Shown here: one piece after another, positions 48,101-62,954 of the stretch | Layout: every line of letters begins with the position of its first letter | How positions within the stretch are numbered: the stretch's first letter is position 1 | Source of the DNA: Neocallimastix lanati (nom. inval.) | Lineage: Eukaryota; Neocallimastigomycota; Neocallimastigomycetes; Neocallimastigales; Neocallimastigaceae | Assembly (NCBI GenBank): GCA_016946835.1 | Contig: JACVTC010000061.1 | Coordinates: 62,001 to 126,000, forward strand | Length of the DNA stretch: 64,000 nt | Direction of reading: 5' to 3' | Program-made: the position numbers and the translations under genes | The notes under the pieces: model-generated | What the model was told of the DNA's origin: nothing | Seen by the model: only the letters and a program-made list of their open reading frames with translations | The model's database searches: none

Positions 48101-49247
48101 AAAAAAAAAAAAAAAAAAAAAAAAAGAAAATGAAAAAATGAATAAATAAAATATTCCTTAACTATTAAAAAAAAATATTATTAAAAAATTTATGTTTGTT
48201 TCATTAACTAATATTTCAGAAATCAAAACTATTAAAGTAAAGTGACATCATATTTAAATAATTTTTTTTTTTTTTTTTTTTTTTTTTTGATTTTAAAAAG
48301 AAAAAAAAAATATTATTATTATTAAAAGTCTATACCCAATTTTTTTAGAATTTTTTTTTATTATATTTTATTAATTGTTATTTTACATTTGATTTAAACC
48401 AAACATATAAATATTTTAAATTTTTTTTATTTATAAATCTAATTAATAAGTATTTTTTTTTAAATGGGACAATAAATTAATAAACATATTTTCTTAATTT
48501 TAATTTTTTTTAAAAAAAAAAATACTTTTATTAAGTAAAAAAGAATAATTCAAAACTCACAAATAAAATAAAAATTTTTAAATAAAAGAAAAAAAACATT
48601 TTATAAAAATATTAATAATATTAATAATAATAATAATAATAATAAATATATTTATTTTTGAAATCGCGTGAATTAACTTAAATCACACGTGTATTCAAAT
48701 AATAAAAATAAAAATTATTAATAATTCTCATCAAAAACAATTTAAAAAAAAAATATATACTAAGTATTTCTATATATAATTAATTAATTAAAAAAAATTT
48801 TTTTTTTTTTTAATTAATAAGTACTGAATTATTGTTACTATGGTAATTCATATTTTTTTTTAGGAAAGGACAACAAAAATAATAAACTTTTTAAGATATT
48901 AAAAAAAAATACATATCTATCTAATATAATAAATAAGAATAATGTAAATAAGAATTTATTAAAATTAAATATTTATATGATTAAAAATAATATTCATTAT
49001 CACAATATCATAAAATTTTACAAATATATGATTAAACAATTTACTTAGTATTAAAAATAAATATTATTATTTGTTAAAATCGCAATGAATCAACTTTAAT
49101 TAACATGTTGTATTCATATTAAAATAATGATATTAGAATAGAGAATGTATAGTTTTAATATATCTTAATGAAGAGTTTTTAATTATAGCAGTTATTTACC
49201 ACTTCCCCGAAGGGTCAAGTACCTACTTTTAAATGGTTAATTTCTTA

Positions 49248-49284
<37 letters not shown>

Positions 49285-49860
49285 AGTTGTCATTGTTACA
49301 ATAAAGGAAACAGAACTGAATCTACAACCATTTTTTTTTTACAGGTGTACTTTAGTGTAAATCACATTGAAATAAAATAAATATGAATAAAAAATCCGAA
49401 AAAAAAAAAAAAAAAAAAAAATTTTTTTTTTTTTAATTACATTAATTATTATTTAAAATGATTTTATCATGAAAATGAATTGAAATATATATAAAAATTT
49501 TAATTATTAAGTAAAAGATAAAAAAAAAGAAACATGTAAATCTCAAATTCTCTTTTTAATTTAAATACCTTTACTAAATTTTTAAATTTTAATTTGATTT
49601 TTTTTGTTTTTTTTCATTTTAGAAATTACCAATTAATAGTAAAATTCAATACTTATTGAATAATAGATATAAATATAAAAAGTATAATTTTAAATATTAA
49701 TTTACAAAAAAAAAAAAAAAAAGATAAAATTAAAATTAAAAAATATACATTATATATGATTTGTAATTAATAATTAGGTTCTCAACTTAAAAAATATATA
49801 TATGAATTAATAAATGATTGTTTTCATGAAAAAAAAAAAAAATTAATATAATTATTTTTT
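44480..49860. repeat. Diverged array of about four non-coding repeat units
   Basis: A set of landmarks recurs in the same order: (b) a CGTGAATnAACTTAAATnACACG-like motif at 44490, 46950 (weak), 48662; (a) GGACAATAAnTTAATAAA at 44693, 45927, 48467; (d) AATATGAATAAAAAnCCATAAAA at 45036, 46207, 47508, 49382; (e) CGTAAATCnC at 46328, 47648, 49535; (f) AATTACCAAT near 46410 and 49624; (c) CCATAGTAGATnATTAGATTAA then CATGAAA at 45360 and 46585, weak at 47995 and 49770. Spacing d to e is 120-150 bp and d to c 310-395 bp in every unit. Units are about 1.2-1.9 kb and strongly diverged. No coding frame. Confidence 0.6.
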
Positions 49861-50340
49861 TTTAAGTATTACATCAATAGTATAATATTCTTAAATAATA
49901 TAGTATTTCAGTATCTATTGTATGGATGATAGAAAATTAATATTTTTTATATTTTTTTAATATAAAAAAAATTTTTTTTTTTTTTGTATTTATAATAGGA
50001 TAATTAGTAAATTGAAATCATTAAAATCCATAATAAGCAATTTTTTTTTTAAAATTTTTTATTTCTATTTTGTTTTAAAATAAAAATTAAACATTAAATT
50101 TAAATTTTTTTTTTCTTTTTTTTTTTTTTATTTTTATTTTTTCTTTAAAAATTTAAATCCTTTGTAATATGTTCAATTTATATAATTTAAATGAATTATA
50201 AAGGTTTCTTTATTATTAATTTAACACCTATACCACAAAAAAAAAAAAAAAAAAAAAAAAAAAGAGTTAAATTAAATTAAAATAAATATAAATATAAATA
50301 TAAATATAAATAAAAAAATAATAATTATTTAGTTTTCTTT
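49861..50340. other. A/T-rich spacer
   Basis: Poly(T), poly(A) and (AAATAT)n near 50283-50312. No gene seen. Confidence 0.4.
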
Positions 50341-50683
50341 TTATAATGCAAAGGAGATCTATTTTTTTTTTTACTTTTCATTGTTTTTTTTATTATTTTT
50401 TGAGTGTTCTATAATCTAGGATCTTTTATTTTCAATTCGTGCTAATAATTCTCTGAAAAGTCTATTGATATATTTTAGGTATTTCTATATCAATTTTTTG
50501 ATGTATCTTTTTATATCAAATTCTTTTTTACATAAAATACAATAATTAATAATTTAATTATTTCCAATATCATTATTATTATTATAAAATTAATTGCTTG
50601 TATGAGTGAACAAGGGTCATCTTAAATCAAAATAATAATATTTTTATTGGTGTAGTCTATTAATAATTCGATAATTTCAATAC

Positions 50684-50753
<70 letters not shown>

Positions 50754-51600
50754 TAGCCATATTTCAATATATATATATATATATATTTTTTTTTTTTTAT
50801 CATCTAATTTTCCAAGGTGTATTATATCATTTCCTATTGTAATTAGTACTATTGAAATTTTGCGTTTTTGATAGGAAATTGATTATATTTAGATGATAAG
50901 AAAAAAGTACCTAGATTATATTTTTTTTTTAAATTTTATTTTTTTTATCCCATAAATTTTAATCTCGCCTTTTTTTTTCCTATCCATCAGAAGAGTCAAT
51001 GAATGATACAGATCCTTATTTTTTTGGAAGTTCTCTACCACTGATAAGATTTTTGTGAAAATTTTTTTTTTTTTAGAAAATAAAACTTTTTTTTGGGGGG
51101 TTAATGTATTAATCTATTTATGAAAGTATTCATAAGTTCCATATCCATCAAATTTTGGCAAATCGGACCATTCTGCATGACAAAACTTCATTAATTCATA
51201 TTTGTGATTAACCAAGTAAAGATATATCATTTGTTACATCTTTACCAGTAGCCGTATCGTAGAACCATGTAACATCATTTGTTATTTCATTATGATGATT
51301 AATATAATCAATAGATTTATTGTTTAAGTCATCAAAAATCACCACGAGTACGTATACTTACTATTATTTTTAGAATAAACTCTAAAAAAAATATAAATTT
51401 CTTCATTATATTTTTTTTTATTTATTATTATATTTTTTTTCTCTTTTTCTCTGATACATTAGTGCTCCAGTCTCTTCAAAATCAAAGTTTTTATCATAAT
51501 TATTGGCATTATCAGAGTAGTCTTCACTTCTAGTGTATTTTAAAGTACTTTTATTATTATTATTATTATTGTTTTTTTTTTTTTTGAAGTTAAAGTTAAA
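50340..51600 (-). pseudogene. Decayed gene region with an ankyrin-type repeat
   Basis: The minus strand near 50690-50590 reads SIEIIELLIDYTNKN and then a broken SLIQAI end, the usual layout of an ankyrin repeat. It is preceded by a poly-Asn expansion from (AAT)n at 50692-50750. Other protein-like pieces on the same strand are KKEFDIKRYIKKLI and LFRELLARIENKR (50400-50530), WFYDTATGKDVTNDIS (51200-51270), FCHAEWSDLPKFDGYGTYEY (51130-51190) and NYDKNFDFEETGALMYQRK (51430-51510). They fall in different frames with stops. Whether they are one old gene or two is unclear. Confidence 0.5.
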
Positions 51601-51639
51601 ATGACACTCTTTTTGGGTAGTATGTCCATTTCACATCAC

Positions 51640-51718
51640 ATAATGTGGCAAATAGCAAATTAAAAAAAAAAAAATTTTTTTTTTTATTATTATTATTATC
51701 CTTCTTATATCTATTACT

Positions 51719-51760
<42 letters not shown>

Positions 51761-51963
51761 CTTTATATCTATTAAATTATTTAAGTCGGGGAATGGGCTT
51801 TTTTTTTTGTTTATAATGACCTTGCTAAGGTAACTTAATTCATAATAGCTTTAATTTATTTTTTCCAAGTATTCACCATTGAATTTACTGTTCAAGTCAA
51901 ATTGAACAAATATTTTTTTATATATATATAATCATCCCAGGGAATGTAATATAGAAATTTTAA

Positions 51964-52015
<52 letters not shown>

Positions 52016-52628
52016 TTTGTAAATACCTAATTTAATTTCTTCCTGTTTCTGTGAAGATTTCTTTTTTTTTGTTTGGTCTACCATTCTAATTCTAATTTCT
52101 TCTTTTTATTTTTTTTTTTTTTTTTTTTTTTGTTTGGTCTACCATTCTAATTCTAATTTCTTCTTTTTATTTTTTTTTTTTTTTTTTTTTTGTTTGGTCT
52201 ACCATTCTAATTCTAATTTCTTCTTTTTATTTTTTTTTTTTTTTTTTTTTTGTTTGGTCTACCATTCTAATTCTAATTTCTTCTTTTTTTTTTTTTTTTT
52301 TTTTTTTTGTTTGTAAATACCTAATTCAATTTCTTCCTGTTTCTGTGAAGATTTCTTTTTTTTGTTTGGTCTACCATTCTAATTCTAATTTCTTCTTTTT
52401 TTTTTTTTGTTTTTTTCTTTTTTTTGTTTGGTCTACCATTCTAATTCTAATTTCTTCTTTTTTTTTTTTTTTTTTTTTTTTGTTTGTAAATACCTAATTC
52501 AATTTCTTCCTATTTCTGTGAAGATTTCTTTTTTTTGTTTGGTCTACCATTCTAATTCTAATTTCTTCTTTTTTTTTTTTTGTTTTTTTCTTTTTTTTGT
52601 TTGGTCTACCATTCTAATTCTAATTTCT

Positions 52629-52662
<34 letters not shown>

Positions 52663-52748
52663 TTTGTAAATACCTAATTCAATTTCTTCCTATTTCTGTG
52701 AAGATTTCTTTTTTTTTTGTTTGGTCAATCATTCTAATTCTAATTTCT

Positions 52749-52784
<36 letters not shown>

Positions 52785-52960
52785 TTTGGTCTACCATTCT
52801 AATTCTAATTTCTTTTTTTTTTTTTTAAGTTTTATTCTTTGGACTTTAAACTTCTAAGTCTTTTTAAGTCAGTACTTCATATCAGCATGGTTCTTTACCG
52901 TATTTTCCTTTTCTTTTAAGTCTTCTCCTAAAACAATAACTGTTACTCATATCTTTTAAA
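51640..52960 (-). repeat. Minisatellite with poly(T) blocks, partly coding-derived
   Basis: Units of TTGGTCTACCATTCTAATTC plus TAATTTCTTC and a long T run recur about nine times from 52073 to 52810. They are interspersed three times with AATACCTAATTCAATTTCTT and TGTGAAGATTTC. On the minus strand each unit reads EEIRIRMVDQTKK, so the array may have grown from a Lys-rich coding piece. Flanks at 51890 and 52880-52940 also look coding-derived (FDLNSKFNGEYLEK and VLGEDLKEKENTVKNHADMK, both minus strand). Confidence 0.65.
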
Positions 52961-53019
52961 AAAAATTTTTTTTTTTTCTTCGATATTTTTACTAATCATT
53001 AATATCAATGTTATAAATT

Positions 53020-53400
53020 ATATAAATATCAAAGAATGCAAAAAAAAAAATTAAAATAAAAAATAATTAATAATTAATAATATATTCATTTTTTTAGTTA
53101 TTTTAAAACCTTTTTTTTTTCTTTTACCTATAGTCAATTCAGAATGAAGAATTATGTAAGAAAAAAAAAATTTTTTTTTAATCCAAACGTGATCCATGGA
53201 AACTGTAGGTAGTTTACTGTCTCTAGTAAGAGGTACAAAACCGAATATTTTTTTTTATTGCTACCAGTAAAAAGCCTCAAAAGAAGAATTAAAAAAAAAA
53301 CCCTACATTAGGAAGACTTTTTAGTTATCATTAAGGTTTTTTTTTTTTTTTTTATTTTATTTTTTTTAATTTTTTATTTTTTTTTTTTTTTTTTTTAGGA
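53020..53400. other. A/T-rich spacer
   Basis: Poly(T/A) tracts; no gene seen. Confidence 0.4.
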
Positions 53401-53409
53401 TATTCTAAA

Positions 53410-54006
53410 AAGGTACAAAAAAAAAAAAAAAAAAAAAAAAAATAAAAAATAAAAATAAAAATAAAAAAAAAGAATCCCTCATTGACCTTATCATCAAACA
53501 TGAATGAATCGATGAACTTCAATTTTTACCAAAATAATAATATAAAATTTTAAAAATAGATTAAAAAAAAAAAAAAAAAAAAATTTATGGACTTCAATTT
53601 ACTAAATAATATAAAATCTTAAAAATAGAAAAAAAAAAAAAAAAAAAAATAGAAAAAAAAAAAAAATAGAAAAAAAAAAAAAATAGAAAAAAAAAAAAAT
53701 AGAAAAAAAAAAAAATAGAAAAAAAAAAAAAATAGAAAAAAAAAAAAAATAGAAAAAAAAAAAAATAGAAAAAAAAAAAAAATAGAAAAAAAAAAAAAAG
53801 GATAATGTGAATGGATTGTTGATGTAGGTGGTGGTGGTGACCTAAAAAGAAATCAAACTAACCAACCAACAAAAAAAAAAAAAAAAAATAAAAAATAAAA
53901 ATAAAAATAAAAAAAAAGAATCCCTCATTGACCTTATCATCAAACATGAATGAATCGATGAACTTCCAATTTTTACCAAAATAATAATATAAAATTTTAA
54001 AAATAG

Positions 54007-54045
<39 letters not shown>

Positions 54046-54087
54046 ATGGACTTCAATTTATCAAATAATATAAAATCTTTAAAATAG

Positions 54088-54118
<31 letters not shown>

Positions 54119-54200
54119 ATAATGTGAATGGATTATTGATGTAGGTGGTGGTGGTGGTGGTGGTGGTGACCTAAAAGAAATCAAACTAACCAACTAAAAA
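53410..54200. repeat. Tandem duplication of about 330-470 bp, A-rich with GGT runs
   Basis: Two consecutive units share CCCTCATTGACCTTATCATC, ATGAATGAATCGATGAACTT, ATGGACTTCAATTTA, GGATAATGTGAATGGATT, a (GGT)n run and AAATCAAACTAACCAAC in order (53473-53875 and 53916-54195). The first unit also contains about ten copies of TAGAAAAAAAAAAAA at 53648-53800. The second has a longer (GGT)n, 54142-54168. Confidence 0.85.
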
Positions 54201-54297
54201 AAAAAAAAAAAAAAAAAAAAAAAGAAAAAAAAAATAGAAAAACAAAAAAATTAAGTTAAAAGTTAAATTAAATTAAAATTTGAAAAAAATTTACTTT

Positions 54298-54480
54298 GTG
54301 AGAGGGAGGGGGGAGAGGAGGAGGAGGAGCGAGGAGCGATGATTTTAATGAACGAAATAATCTCAAAGTGAACTTTTTACCTTCTGAAATTCAAAATCAA
54401 AAAAAAAAAAAAAGGAATTATTCAACTAAAGAGAGAAAAAAAAAATTTCAACTTATGAGGGAGGGAGCCTTGTTAGCAAT
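54298..54480. other. G-rich purine island
   Basis: 54301-54340 carries GAGGGAGGGGGGAGAGGAGG and further GGA/GCGAGGAG repeats. A second GAGGGAGGGAGCC lies at about 54457-54469. This is exceptional in DNA that is otherwise nearly all A/T. No gene seen. Confidence 0.7.
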
Positions 54481-54499
54481 TAGGTTTAATATTCTCTAC

Positions 54500-57748
<3,249 letters not shown>

Positions 57749-58010
57749 TTATTTATAGATATTCATTATATTCTTTAGGAGAGAAAAAAAAAGAAAAAAG
57801 AAAAAAAAAGAAATAATATATATATAATTAAATATTATTAAAATATATATATATATATATTAATAATAATAAAAATAAAATGTTAATAAAAATTATCTTA
57901 TTAAATATATATATAAAGTATGATATTATTATCGCTATAACTAATTTTACTATAATTTATTTATTTATTATCACTTTTTATTTTTATTTTTATTTTTTAT
58001 TTTTTATAAT

Positions 58011-58041
<31 letters not shown>

Positions 58042-59087
58042 AAATTTTTACTTACTTCATATGAGAATTCTTTGAATTGGGCATCTTTCAATGAACCATC
58101 GCTAATTTGACTACTCCTTATGGGTAGTGATCTTTTATTTAATAGATTAGAAGCAGAAGAATAGGCCTCATGAATATAAGAGGTACTTTCATTGGCACTT
58201 CCACTAATTTTTCCTCGTGAAGTAATTTCAGCTATTCTATTGGCGTTAAAATTAACCTCAAATTTAAATAAAAGGACATCCACTCCTAAAATGAGTTGAA
58301 ATGCCACTTTAAAAAAACGAAAAGTTTTATCAATATTGGAAGGAAATATTCTATTAAAATAGGAATTCTTTTTAAGGAAAAATAGAACTGAAATCATAAA
58401 ACTAACAAAATCTACTGCAAGAATGACAATATAACTTGAACGTTTAATGTAGTGATGAAAGCTCAACGCCTTCTCCTCCACACTTTTATTATAAACTCGT
58501 ACAAAATAAATGATAAAAATAGAACAAATGAAGTCAGCCAATGCCATAATACCAAAAGTAATTCCGTGTAAGGTATCCAATAATTCACTTGATAGATAAC
58601 CGTTGATACCTCGTTCATAACCAATAAAGATTCTTACAATAGCAAATGCTGAAAACATAATATAAATAATATATTCTATAACGATGACGGCTTTTCCATT
58701 CGCATAAGCCTTCATTTTTATTAAATTTAGATAAGGAATAGAATATTCTGTTATTATCCAGAAAATTTCATTTATGAAAAAGGAATACACAAACATATAT
58801 TTAGTATTTTCATTTCCATCTCTACAGAGATAACTAATAGTTGAATTTTCTATGATACAACCTAGTAGTCCTGATATTGAAGTATAAAATAAAATTTTCC
58901 AATATTTTCCATTTCCAGAATTGATATACATAAGGGCCATTAATATAAATTGTAATAAATACATATTAAAAGAAGAATTATCACATAATCGACTAACCAG
59001 TAGTTCAAATAATGAACCTTTTATTGTACAGGTCTTATGAATAGGATCATATCTTTCCAATTGATATAACGTTGGGTCATCGGACAT
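57749..59087 (-). CDS. Seven-helix membrane protein, two exons
   Basis: Main exon 59087-58056, 344 codons. The start is the Met of MSDDPTLYQLERYDP, rather than an earlier Met in weak A/T-rich context. Seven hydrophobic segments fall at about 41-57, 63-80, 97-118, 132-156, 170-196, 218-238 and 258-276, with a hydrophilic C-terminal tail of about 70 residues rich in Ser. After codon 344 a GTAAGT donor (58055) begins phase-0 intron sequence; reading on would give only poly-Phe/Ile text. A pyrimidine tract and AAG at 57773 offer an acceptor about 283 nt downstream. The last exon (57772-57749) would then read NIMNIYK and stop. The topology suits a receptor-like or other integral membrane protein. 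I recognise no family motif. The final exon is tentative. Confidence 0.75.
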
Positions 59088-59119
59088 TATGATGAGGTCT
59101 ATTGTATTATTATAAATCA

Positions 59120-59817
59120 ATTTATTATTATTTTGTTTTTAATAGATGTTTTTTTTTTTTTTTTCTTTTTCTTTTTGAATTTAAAAAAAAAATGGCTGTA
59201 TTATTATAATTATAATTATTGTAAAAAAAAAATAATAATAATAAATAAGCAAGCAATTTTTTTTTTTTTTTTTTTTTTTTCTATTATTCTTATTCTTAAA
59301 AAATTCCTTTTTTCTTAATGTAGGATTTTATTATTTAAATTAAGAGTCATACTTGATTAATAGGTTTTTTTTTTTTTTTTTTTTTCTAATAAAAGTTATA
59401 GAAAAAAAAAAAAAAAACAATAATTTATACTATTATTATTTTTTTATTCTTTGATTTAAAAGTTGTTTTTTATTATATTTATAATATCTCATTTAATATT
59501 TAAAAAATTCAATAATAATTATATTAATATAATGGTATATATATATATATATTTTTTTTTCAAGATTTCTAAAAAGCAATATATTTATTATTTGATAGTT
59601 TTTTTTTTTTTTATTTTTTTAATTTATAATTTTTATTAGCTTGTATATAAATATTTAAATATATTCTACTTTTATTTTTAATTCATTTGAAATACTAAAA
59701 TTACATTATATTATGGATATTATTATTTTATAAATCATTATTATGGTATAATAATATATATAATTATTAATTATGCCTTTTTTTTTTTTTTTTTTTTTTT
59801 GAGATTATATATATATT

Positions 59818-59851
<34 letters not shown>

Positions 59852-60050
59852 AATTTTGAAGTTTTTTTCTTTATATTTTTAAACTTTTATTTTTTAATTT
59901 TTCATTTATTTATTTTTTATAGTTTTTCATTTTTTTTCTTATGTTGTATATATTAATTAATTAAATATTAATTAATTAACGATTTGAATGACAAATTAAT
60001 AACTAAATACAAAATATTAAATAATTAAAATAATTAAATAATTGAATAAT
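59120..60050. other. A/T-rich intergenic DNA
   Basis: Poly(T) and poly(A) tracts (59252-59280, 59820-59848) and (AT)n. No gene seen. Confidence 0.5.
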
Positions 60051-60054
60051 GGAA

Positions 60055-60300
60055 TAATAAATAATAAATAATAAAAAAAAGTATTTATTAATAAATAATA
60101 AATAATGGAATAATAAAAAGAGTATTTATTAATAAATAATAAATAATAAATAATAAAAAAGAAGTATTTATTAATAAATAATAAAAAGAGTATTTATTAA
60201 TAAATAATAAAAAGAAGTATTTATTAATAAATAATAAAAAGAGTATTTATTAATTAATAATTGAATAAGTATTTATTAATTAATAATTGAATAATTGAAT
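60055..60300. repeat. Reverse-oriented relatives of the 14.8-kb minisatellite
   Basis: AGTATTTATTAATAAATAAT units spaced by AAAAAG/AAAAAGA recur about seven times. The complement, ATTATTTATTAATAAATACT, is the variant unit at 14760-14880. Further blocks occur at 61265-61465 and 62055-62100. Confidence 0.75.
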
Positions 60301-60549
60301 AATAAATTATATGATTTATATAAAAAAAAAATTTTTTTAATGTTATTTCTATATTTGTATATATTTATTATACACAACAACTTATTACATATGCTCATAA
60401 ACGATGATTATGGAACTTGAAACAACTTCATACAATCATATAACAATAAGATTATGATACAGAGACATTATAAATGTATATTAGGAATGTTAATCACTAT
60501 TCACACAAATACAGAAAAGTAGTATAGAATATTATTATATTTGGTAAAT

Positions 60550-60658
60550 ACAGGTTCATCTCACTCTTTTGTACATGATGATAATTTTCATATTTCATAT
60601 ACAGATTCATCTCACTCTTTTGTACATGATGATAATTTTCATATTTCATATACAGGTT
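60550..60658. repeat. 51-bp tandem repeat, just over two copies
   Basis: ACAGGTTCATCTCACTCTTT starts at 60550 and, with one change, at 60601. A partial third copy starts at 60652. The 51-bp unit is a multiple of three, so a 17-residue repeat stays open on the minus strand; I do not consider it a gene. Confidence 0.9.
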
Positions 60659-60944
60659 CATATTAACTCTCTCTCTCAACCCGTAATACTACTCATGGGC
60701 ATATCCATTTCAATTAACACATTCATAAAAAAAAAAAAAACTCATCCCATTTACATCAATGTTAAAATATTTCTTTGTATATTTATTAGAGTTGGTGGTG
60801 TATCGATGAATGTGTCACGTCACTCTTTTTGAACATGTTCATATATTTTATATTTAACTTTTCAATTTTTTTATAGAAATTTATATATTTAAATTTATAT
60901 ATATTATTTTTTATATTGTCTAAGTTCTCAATTTTATATTTATT

Positions 60945-61100
60945 TAAATTTATTTTATATTTATTTTATATTTATTTTATATTTATTTTATATTTATTTT
61001 ATATTTATTTTATATTTATTTTATATTTATTATATATTTATTTTATATTTATTTTATATTTATTCCTATTTATTATATATTTATTATATATTTATTTAAA
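60945..61100. repeat. (TTTTATATTTA)n array
   Basis: An 11-bp unit repeated about ten times with minor variants near 61030 and 61065. Confidence 0.9.
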
Positions 61101-61259
61101 TTTAATTTAATTTTTTTTTCTTTACTATTAAATATTTGAAACATTTATTATAATAATTAAGGTTATTATTTATTAATTTATTAGTTCATTAATTATTCAT
61201 TCATTTAAAATGATTATATCATTTATCTATTTAATTAATAATATATTTGTATACTAAAT

Positions 61260-62110
61260 AAATAATTAAATAATAAATAATAAATAATAAATAATAAAGA
61301 ATAAAAAGAGTATTTATTAATAAATAATAAATAAATAATAAATAATTGAATAATAAATAATAAATAATAAATAATAAAAAGAATTAAAATGATATTTATT
61401 AATAAATAATAAAAAGAGTATTTATTAATAAATAATAAAAAGAATATTTATTAATAATAAATAATTGAATAATATATAAAATAAATTATAAAAATTAAAA
61501 AATAAATTTTTTTTTTATTTGGTACAACTTTAAATGTGTTCGTTCATTGGTTGAGAGGTTTATGCTGATTTTGAAAAATTTACCGTAACTAAAAATAGTC
61601 AATAATAAAAGAGTCATAAATAGTCAATAATAAAATAGTCAATAATAAAAGAGTCATAAATAGTCAATAATAAAAGAGTCAATAATAAAAGAGTCAGAAA
61701 TAAAAATAACTAAAATAGTTAAAAAAAAAAAAAAAAAAAAGGAGAAAAAAAAAAATTTGTTTTTTTTGGTTGATTAAATAAAACTTCAATGAATTTTTTA
61801 ATTCATTCTAAAATGAAAAAAAAAAAAAATTTTAAATTTTTTTTTTTTAATTTTTAGTTCATTAATTAATAAATTTCAACACTCATCTATTTAAAGCCAC
61901 ATCACTCATTTCATACTGATTTCATACTGATTTCAGTTTATTTCAGTTTATTTCAGTTTAGTTTTTTTTTTTCTTAATTTAACTAATAATAAATAATTGA
62001 ATATTAAATAATAAATAATAAATAATTAAATAATAAATATATAAAAAAAAAAAAAAGTATTTATTATTTATTAATAAATAATAAATAATAAAATAAATAA
62101 TTGAATATAG
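61260..62110. repeat. Mixed A/T repeats with AATAGTCAATAATAAAAGAG units
   Basis: Minisatellite relatives at 61265-61465 and 62055-62100. Tandem AGTCAATAATAAAAGAGTCA units at about 61597-61700, and TGATTTCA/TTCAGTTTAT repeats at 61915-61960. No gene seen. Confidence 0.6.
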
Positions 62111-62515
62111 ATTTATAATGAATATATTTATTTCATTAATATAATAATATTATATGTATATATATATTTTTTTATATTTTTTTTATATTATATATTACAT
62201 TATATTACATTTAATATATAATATATAATATATATTATTTATTATATATTATATACTATGTATATATATTATATATTACTTTTTATATATTTTATATATT
62301 ATATTATATATTACATTTGATATTATATTATTTGGTGTTACAATATATTATATGTAATCCTATTTATATATATTGTATTCTATGGTATTATATATAATTG
62401 AATGTATTTTATTATATGGTATTTATATATTTTATATATTTTAATATATTATAATGTATTATAAGTGTTCACATGGTAAAAATAAATTTTTTTTATGAAT
62501 TTTTTTTTTTTTTTT

Positions 62516-62950
62516 TGAAACTGGGATTAATGAATGAGGGGAGGGGAAGAGGAGGACAGTCCTCTCCAGTCTCTCCCATAAAGATAGCAGACACTCCATT
62601 GGATTCTATGTTCTTTGCCATATTGTTTTGTTTTGGGGTGGACATGAAAAACCTCTCTCTTAGCAAGATTAATATGAAAAGTATTAGCCACTTTATAGGA
62701 CAGACAGACAGACTTTTTCAAGTGATCTCTTTTAAGTATCATCACTAAGAATAACTAACTACACTAATCCTAAAATAGATCAACTGCTCTCTTCATTAGC
62801 AATTGTAGCGTCTAGCTAATGGGATTTTTTTTCACCATGGGGAGCAACCATCTAACTTTATTTATAAGAAAAAACACCCTGGAAGGATAAAAATCACCCC
62901 ATATAAATTTAGGAGGTAGTTGCAGAATCTTAGGTGTCATAAAACAATAC
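62516..62950. other. Less A/T-rich island, unassigned
   Basis: It begins with a purine run (GAGGGGAGGGGAAGAGGAGG) and stays of normal complexity for about 400 bases. Overlapping 72- and 91-codon frames are open on opposite strands (62527-62745 minus, 62473-62748 plus), neither with a recognised family or start context. It could be a fragment of an unseen element or an exon. No call. Confidence 0.35.
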
Positions 62951-62954
62951 AAAA

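Noticed and set aside
51645-52802. Phe-rich plus-strand frames
   Set aside because: Produced by poly(T) tracts in a minisatellite; any coding origin is on the minus strand and broken.
53176-53270. Possible exon-like stretch of mixed composition
   Set aside because: Too short, no frame longer than about 25 codons and no splice signals that connect it to a neighbour.
60497-60679. 17-residue repeat protein on the minus strand
   Set aside because: Explained by a 51-bp tandem repeat that happens to keep a frame; only about two units.
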